Shown: positions 25,123 to 29,946 of the stretch, piece by piece
Layout of the letters: every line of letters begins with the position of its first letter
Numbering within the stretch: the first letter of the stretch is position 1
Assembly (NCBI GenBank): GCA_963677915.2
Contig: CAXXGE010000019.1
Span: 1-29,946, forward strand
Source: G963677915 sp963677915
GTDB lineage: Bacteria; Bacillota; Clostridia; Lachnospirales; Vallitaleaceae
Length of the DNA stretch: 29,946 nt
Direction of reading: 5' to 3'
Made by a program: the position numbers and the translations under genes
The notes under the pieces: model-generated
What the model saw: the letters and a program-made list of their open reading frames with translations, nothing else
Database searches by the model: none
Told to the model about the DNA's origin: nothing

Positions 25123-26025
25123 ATGAAAGGCTTAGTATTTAACGTACAGCGATTTTCTATCAATGACGGGCCAGGGATTAGAACGACTGTTTTTCTGAAA
25201 GGCTGCAATCTAAGATGTCAATGGTGCCACAATCCTGAGTCAATGAGATCCAATCAGGAAATTCAGTATTTTGAGCAGCTCTGTACCAAGTGTGGTGAAT
25301 GTATTAAGGCATGTCCCACCAATGCCATATATGAAAAAGATGGTGGAAAAATCGTGATTGAACGCGATAGATGCTGTATGTGTGGTTCCTGTATTGAAGC
25401 ATGTCCATTTGGTGCACTTATATTTGCCGGAGAATACATGGATGTTGGTGAAGTGGTTGAAACCGTTCTTAAAGATAAGAAATATTACGATGCATCTGGA
25501 GGTGGCTTGACTATATCCGGCGGCGAGCCTCTGCTGCAGAAAGATTTCGTCCTCCAGGTTCTTAGAAGAACACGGGAACTAGGAATTCACAATGCTCTAG
25601 ATACTGCGGCAAACATTGATTGGAAAACACTTGAAGAAGTTTTACCATATGTGGATTTGGTATTGTTGGATATTAAGGTGATGGATCATGAAGTGCATTT
25701 TGAAAGAACAGGTGTTTATAACCACAAAATAATGGAGAATGCCAAGTTGCTGGCAGACAGTGGTGTTGATATTATTGTTAGGATACCGGTTGTCCCTGGA
25801 GTGAATGATAGAATTGAGAATATGGAGGAAACAGCTGCCTTCCTTTCTAATATCAAACACATAAAGAGAGTTGAATTATTACCGTATCACAGCATGGGTG
25901 TCGAAAAGAGCCAGACGCTTGGTGATATGGTGCATATCAAGACTTTCAAAGAACCTGAAATTTTCGATTTAGAGAACCTGGCGCATTGTTTTCTTGAATA
26001 TGGAATAAAGACTCGGCTGGGATAA
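25123..26025 (+). CDS. Glycyl-radical-enzyme activating enzyme (radical SAM)
   Basis: This 300-residue activase uses S-adenosylmethionine and an iron-sulfur cluster to abstract hydrogen from the glycine of its partner, here almost certainly Gly757 of the enzyme at 14758. The radical SAM motif CNLRCQWC supplies Cys28, Cys32 and Cys35. Two ferredoxin-like clusters follow (Cys54/57/60/64 and Cys84/87/90/94), typical of dehydratase-type activases and absent from the short PflA. SGGEPLLQ provides the SAM-binding GGE motif. The family opening FNVQRFSINDGPGIRTTVF is conserved. AAGGGAG at 25109-25115 sets the start. It is the last intact gene of the run. Confidence 0.96.
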   Translation: MKGLVFNVQRFSINDGPGIRTTVFLKGCNLRCQWCHNPESMRSNQEIQYFEQLCTKCGECIKACPTNAIYEKDGGKIVIERDRCCMCGSCIEACPFGALIFAGEYMDVGEVVETVLKDKKYYDASGGGLTISGGEPLLQKDFVLQVLRRTRELGIHNALDTAANIDWKTLEEVLPYVDLVLLDIKVMDHEVHFERTGVYNHKIMENAKLLADSGVDIIVRIPVVPGVNDRIENMEETAAFLSNIKHIKRVELLPYHSMGVEKSQTLGDMVHIKTFKEPEIFDLENLAHCFLEYGIKTRLG

Positions 26026-26046
26026 ATTATATTTTTAAGAGAAGTT

Positions 26047-26075
26047 TTGATTAATACAAGATAAATCTCTATAAT
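26047..26075 (+). promoter_or_regulatory. Promoter split from the sensor kinase gene by an insertion sequence
   Basis: TTGATT (26047-26052) and a perfect TATAAT (26070-26075) are exactly 17 bases apart, 22 bases after the activase stop. The ISL3 target duplication (26072-26079) overlaps the -10 box. Before insertion this promoter would have lain about 70 bases upstream of the sensor kinase start. It now points into the insertion sequence. Confidence 0.6.
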
Positions 26076-26079
26076 ATAA
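26072..26079. repeat. Left target-site duplication of the ISL3 element
   Basis: TAATATAA here is repeated exactly at 27780-27787 on the other side of the element. Eight bases is the usual ISL3-family duplication length. Confidence 0.85.
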
Positions 26080-26156
26080 GAGGCTTCGTGCATAGTTGTG
26101 GGTAAATCTTCTGCTTTTCGGATTGATTTACACTAAATCTCAGCCTATTACTCAGC

Positions 26157-26203
26157 GGCAGTCAAGGGCGAGCGCAGCTCGTTCATCTTGACCCTTGACA
26201 GCC
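26157..26203. repeat. Imperfect inverted repeat in the ISL3 leader
   Basis: GGCAGTCAAGGG (26157-26168) pairs with CCCTTGACAGCC (26192-26203) with one mismatch. The enclosed GAGC-GCA-GCTC forms a smaller palindrome. It could fold as RNA or serve as a protein site. Its role is unknown. Confidence 0.5.
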
Positions 26204-26228
26204 TCATTTCACCAAGAACCTAGATATT

Positions 26229-26253
26229 GGTCAGCAGTTTATAGCTGCTGACC
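26229..26253. repeat. Perfect 9-bp hairpin in the ISL3 leader
   Basis: GGTCAGCAG (26229-26237) is the exact reverse complement of CTGCTGACC (26245-26253) around a 7-base loop. No T run follows directly, so it is not a typical terminator. It may hide or regulate the transposase message against outside transcription. Confidence 0.55.
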
Positions 26254-26369
26254 TGGCGCCGCCGAGGTCGGGGTTTGGGGCAGAGCCTCAAATAAAAAAC
26301 AATTGAAAAACCATCTGTGTTCCTTTATTGTATTAGTGCCTAAACTCATACAGGAAGGAATTATCACAG

Positions 26370-27782
26370 ATGGCTTCAGCTAATACTTTATGCAAAAACT
26401 TATTAAATGTCAATGACGTTGTGATTGTAAACCATGATTTTTTCACTGACTCTGATGGTGTCAAACACCTAAGGATCAAAGCACGCCCTAAAAAATGGAA
26501 GCAGAACATCTGCCCAATTTGCGGCCAAAAGTGTCCTGGCTACGATCAAGCTTCTACAATCGGCAAGATCTGGAGAGGTTTGGACTGGGGCGGCATCATT
26601 GTTGAGATTGAATGCCCGACAAACCGTATCAAGTGCCCCGAACACGGTGTTGTGACTGCTGATGTTCCATGGGCATACCCGGGAAGCAACTTCACGAAGG
26701 ACTTTGATCTCACTGCCGCTTGGCTTGCGACCTATCTTCCCCGAAGCACTGTCTCCGATTATATGCGTATTGATTGGGCTACCGTCGGCAGATGCATCAC
26801 CAGGACCCTGAATGATATCGAACCGGAGCGTTCCAGAAGACTCAATGGACTGGTCAATATCGGCATCGACGAGACCAGCTACAAAAAGGGACACAAATAT
26901 ATCACCATTGTTGTCAACCACGATACGAACACCGTCGTATGGGCTGCAAAAGGTCATGGAAAAACTGTACTGGAACAATTCTATCGCAGCCTGACACCGG
27001 AACAGCTGTCTTCAATCAAAGTCGTTACCGGTGATGGAGCCAAGTGGATCACCGAGTGTGTCAACGAATTCACACCCGAATGTGAGCGGTGTGTCGATCC
27101 GTTCCATGTTGTCGAATGGGCCATGTCGGCTCTTGATGAAGTCAGGCGCGATGCTTGGAGAGACGCATACACGGCCGCTCAAGACATCGCCAAAGAACAT
27201 CCCAGAAAGCCAGGACGCCCCAAAACGGACGATCCGATTTCTGCTAAAGTGACTGAATCAAAAACCAGAGCAACAGAAATCAAAACGTCCACTTTCGCAC
27301 TGGGAAAAGCACCCGAGAATCTCACAGAGAATCAGCGGTTGAAGGTGGAAATGATTGCAGCTACCAATCCACGTCTTTACAGAGCCTATCTGATGAAGGA
27401 AAAACTTCGGTTGCTACTTAAGATAAAGGACCTTAACGAAGCAGAGACTGAACTGAAAAAATGGCTTTGGTGGGCAAGTCACAGTCGTATACCGGCATTC
27501 ATTGAGCTGAACAAAAAAATCCGGCGGCACAAAGAACACATATTAAACACGATTCGCCTCGGAATGAGCAATGCAAGAATCGAGGCTATCAACAACAAGA
27601 TAAAGCTGATTGTGCGGAAAGCATATGGCTTCAGGAATATTCAAAATATGCTGGATATGGTCTATCTGGTTTGCTCTGATTTGGTGATACCACTACCTAA
27701 TCGGAAGTCTAAACCGGCTCAACCGCATAAACACTGGATCTACAGGGGAAAACTCACCCACAGGTATCCACGAAGAGCCTAA
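26370..27782 (+). CDS. ISL3-family transposase
   Basis: This 470-residue DDE transposase has an N-terminal zinc-finger-like segment (CPICGQKC, then CPEHG). The catalytic residues are Asp167 (GIDETSYKKGHKY), Asp222 (VTGDGAKWI) and Glu405 (SNARIEAINNKIK), the last followed by the family hallmark RKAYGFRN. AGGAAGGA at 26352-26359 precedes the ATG. The frame continues through the right inverted repeat, and its TAA stop (27780-27782) is supplied by the target-site duplication, so the protein's exact C-terminus depends on where the element lands. It looks fully functional. Confidence 0.93.
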   Translation: MASANTLCKNLLNVNDVVIVNHDFFTDSDGVKHLRIKARPKKWKQNICPICGQKCPGYDQASTIGKIWRGLDWGGIIVEIECPTNRIKCPEHGVVTADVPWAYPGSNFTKDFDLTAAWLATYLPRSTVSDYMRIDWATVGRCITRTLNDIEPERSRRLNGLVNIGIDETSYKKGHKYITIVVNHDTNTVVWAAKGHGKTVLEQFYRSLTPEQLSSIKVVTGDGAKWITECVNEFTPECERCVDPFHVVEWAMSALDEVRRDAWRDAYTAAQDIAKEHPRKPGRPKTDDPISAKVTESKTRATEIKTSTFALGKAPENLTENQRLKVEMIAATNPRLYRAYLMKEKLRLLLKIKDLNEAETELKKWLWWASHSRIPAFIELNKKIRRHKEHILNTIRLGMSNARIEAINNKIKLIVRKAYGFRNIQNMLDMVYLVCSDLVIPLPNRKSKPAQPHKHWIYRGKLTHRYPRRA

Positions 27783-27787
27783 TATAA
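27780..27787. repeat. Right target-site duplication of the ISL3 element
   Basis: TAATATAA, identical to 26072-26079. Its first three bases form the transposase stop codon. Confidence 0.85.
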
Positions 27788-27825
27788 ATATAATTGGATG
27801 AGATGAACAAGGAAGTGAGAATGAA

Positions 27826-29607
27826 ATGAAGTCAGGTAAAAACTTTCGAATGACGCTTCAGAGGCGTCTCCAATTATATTTTGTATTTTATATCATAATT
27901 CCGATACTGGCTCTAGGAATTATGATGTATTTTGTTACATTAAAAAGTGCTGAACAAAGTGCAATAAAATTCAGCAATCAGATCATTAATCGCATATCCT
28001 CGGAAATCGAGGATATGCTTTATGCTTCTTACAATGTTTCGGCACTTGTCTCAGAAGAACCTTTTTTTCAAGAAAATCTCCGCAATCCGTTAAGTGAAGA
28101 TCTCCCACCCTCTTTCAGCAGATCTAGCTATAGACAGCAGGTTGAGTTATATTAGCTCTTATAATGAGAGAGTATCTTTGGCATCTACCTAATTGCTGAA
28201 AATGGTGGTAAATATAAGTCCAATTACACGACTGTCCGTGAAGGGGGACTTGCGAAAAACCGATTGGTACAAGAAGGTAATCAATTCCAGTGAGGTTGTT
28301 TGGTTTGGAACGCACTATGAATCCTATGCGACGGAAACGTCAGGGAAATCGATGGTATCATTAGGGATTCCCGTTAAGGATAAAGCATCGGGAAACAATA
28401 TGGGAGTTGTAATTGTCGACATTGAAGAAGCGATGTTGTCTGAAATGATCAATAGTGAAATTGGCAGTGATGGCATTATTTTTATTCTGGATGAAAATAA
28501 CAAAGTCATATCTCATCCCGATAGAGCCATGATATCAAACGTAATCGATATCGATTCAAAAAATACTACAATCCAGAAAGTGGAAGGCAACAACATTCAT
28601 GTCAGTACAGGAAACAATAAATCTATCATTATCTATAAGACCTTGCCGATGAATTCATGGAAGGTAGTTGCTGCATTGCCGACACATGGACTTACTGAAG
28701 ACATCGACCAGGTTTGGGATTCATTTCGTTTCTCTGGGAATCATCATTGCCTTTTCATTAATTGCGTCTTGGACTATTTCCAACAACATTGTGAATCCCA
28801 TAGGGTGATGATGCGGCTGATGAAGAAAGTTGAAGAAGGAAACCTGGATGTTAGTATGGCATTGGAACGCAACGATGAAATCGGAGACTTAAGTAATAGT
28901 TTCAATCAAATGATTTTTAAAGTTAAAGCATTGATGAATGCGGTATACGATGAACAGAAGAAATTGCGGGTTGCAGAACTACAAGCGCTTCAGACCCAAA
29001 TTAATCCACATTTCTTATATAATACACTTGCGACGATTATTTGGATGGCAAGAGAAAAAGAGTATGATGAAATCATCAAAATTGTGACTGCAATCACAAA
29101 ATACTACAGAACTGCTATTAGCAGAGGCAGAGACATTATTATGATTGAAGAAGAAGTTTGAACACATACGTAGTTATCTGGTCATACTAAAAACATAGAT
29201 ATAGCGATCAGTTTGATTATGATATTGATATACCAGCAACTCTATACAAATACAAGACATTGAAATTGATACTTCAGCCTATTATTGAAAATGCCATCTA
29301 TCACGGAGTGAAAAATTCGAGAGGAAAGGACATATCAGTATTCGTGGTGAAGAAATCATTGGTGAAGAAATGGTATTTCATATCAGTGATACCGGTGTTG
29401 GTATAGCTGAAGAGCTTTCTGTCATTAAAGAAAGCTTTTGTCATTAAATGAAGGCAAACAATGAGTATAGCGGAGAGCATACGAGAGCTACGGTGAGAAA
29501 TGTTAATGAAAGGATCAAATCTTCTTTGGTAGAGAGTATGGAATCGAAATCGACGTACTGAAGGTGTTGGTACTGTGCAGGTGAAAATACCTAAAATGAT
29601 GGAGTGA
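27826..29607 (+). pseudogene. YesM-type sensor histidine kinase, heavily frameshifted
   Basis: Pieces in order reconstruct a membrane sensor kinase of the YesM/LytS kind: a first membrane helix (LQLYFVFYIIIPILALGIMM), an extracytoplasmic Cache-like domain (DWYKKVINSSEVVWFGTHYE, GVVIVDIEEAML), a second helix, a HAMP linker (RLMKKVEEGNLDV, ERNDEIGDLSNSFNQM), the phospho-acceptor box QTQINPHFLYNT, the N-box ILQPIIENAIYHG and G-box DTGVGI. Lesions lie at about 28130-28250, at 28715-28800 (the second helix is encoded one frame away), at 29155-29205 and in the ATP-binding part. It should be inactive. Its start has GGAAG nearby and its natural promoter was cut off by the ISL3 element. It probably once sensed the operon's sugar. 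Confidence 0.82.
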
Positions 29608-29614
29608 TGACTTT

Positions 29615-29946
29615 ATGTTCAAAGTATTAATAGTTGATGACGAGCAGTACATTAGGAAAGGGATTGCTGATCATGTGGATTGGAAACAACTTGGTGAGTA
29701 GGAGGTATGGTTCTTGCCTGGTGGCGAAGAAGCTTTCGAAATAGTTGAACAAGAACAACGATGTCATTATAACGGATATTATGATGCCAATTATGTCTGG
29801 CTTGGAGCTTATTAAGCTTGTTAAGGAGAAATATCCGGATACCTATATCATTATCATCAGCGGTTATGATGAATTCGATTATGTTCAGCAGGCGTTGAAG
29901 ATGAACTTTGGAGCCATTGACTAATTAAACCTGTTGACCTTGATTA
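29615..29946 (+). pseudogene. YesN-type response regulator, broken and cut by the window edge
   Basis: The receiver domain begins MFKVLIVDDEQYIRKGIADH with the acidic pair intact and follows the kinase remnant by seven bases. A TAG at 29699-29701 ends the first reading. Further homology with frame changes includes GGEEAFEIVEQEQ, then VIITDIMMPIMSGLELIKLV with the phospho-acceptor Asp, and IIISGYDEFDYVQQALKMNF. A TAA follows where the conserved KPVD loop should be reached, and LIKPVD appears only after allowing another missing base. The AraC-type DNA-binding domain expected for this family lies beyond the window, if present. Confidence 0.78.

Larger units (their letters stand above)
26080..27779 (+). 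mobile_element. Intact ISL3-family insertion sequence, about 1.7 kb
   Basis: The element is bounded by perfect 8-bp target duplications (TAATATAA) and carries imperfect terminal inverted repeats of about 31 bases: 26080-26110 and 27749-27779 share TTCGTG and TGTGGGT blocks when one is reversed, without gaps. It contains a single uninterrupted transposase gene and a 290-base structured leader. Clean ends and an open reading frame suggest a recent and possibly still mobile copy, unlike the two decayed transposases further left. Confidence 0.88.

Noticed and set aside
14758..26025. Bacterial microcompartment locus
   Set aside because: Many glycyl radical dehydratases sit in microcompartments, but no shell protein gene, aldehyde dehydrogenase or targeting peptide is visible here.
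28193..29161. An intact 322-residue sensor kinase
   Set aside because: The true start lies at 27826 in another frame, the second membrane helix is out of frame inside it, and the ATP-binding domain lies beyond its stop.

Overview
The window reads as a chromosomal segment of a strictly anaerobic Firmicute, most likely a clostridium. Most genes have strong AGGAGG-type ribosome sites. There is an oxygen-sensitive glycyl radical enzyme with its activase, a YesM/YesN-type two-component pair, and a clostridial-looking tRNA-Ala(GGC). Species cannot be told from the sequence alone.

Positions 1-8640 are mostly housekeeping and accessory genes on the + strand. They run from the tail of an unidentified gene to a hypoxanthine/uracil-type DNA glycosylase, a membrane-anchored unknown protein, 6-phosphogluconate dehydrogenase (gnd), and a three-gene MacB-like ABC export system (ATPase, FtsX-type permease, membrane-fusion protein). 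Between gnd and the ABC system lies a graveyard with an internally deleted inositol-dehydrogenase-like gene and the 3' end of a LacI-family regulator, bracketed by REP/REPIN-type palindromes. A second REPIN follows the export system.

Positions 8640-13250 are an island of decayed mobile and defence-type genes. It holds a tRNA-Ala with a possible recombinase tail against its 3' end, a broken RelB/RelE-type toxin-antitoxin pair, a broken DDE transposase, a MntA/HepT pair whose toxin is truncated, and a broken IS1182-type transposase.

Positions 13306-26025 are the most interesting part: a long, intact, co-directional gene set. It comprises a ribose-type sugar-binding lipoprotein, a strong terminator, a 780-residue glycyl radical enzyme, a GldA-like dehydrogenase, a second nearly identical sugar-binding lipoprotein, a two-domain sugar ABC ATPase, two RbsC-like permeases, an FGGY sugar kinase, a small ureidoglycolate-lyase-like cupin protein, and a glycyl-radical-activating radical SAM enzyme. 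The glycyl radical enzyme has GCNDP where the characterised dehydratases and lyases have GCVEP, so Asp replaces the usual Glu. Together the genes suggest uptake, phosphorylation and radical C-O (or related) cleavage of a sugar-like compound, with GldA reducing a carbonyl product such as hydroxyacetone. The substrate is unknown.

Positions 26026-29946 carry an intact ISL3-type insertion sequence with a perfect 8-bp target duplication. It landed in the -10 region of what looks like the promoter of the next gene. Downstream, the sensor kinase and the response regulator are both riddled with frameshifts and stops. The catabolic operon therefore appears to have lost its dedicated two-component regulator while keeping its enzymes and transporter open.
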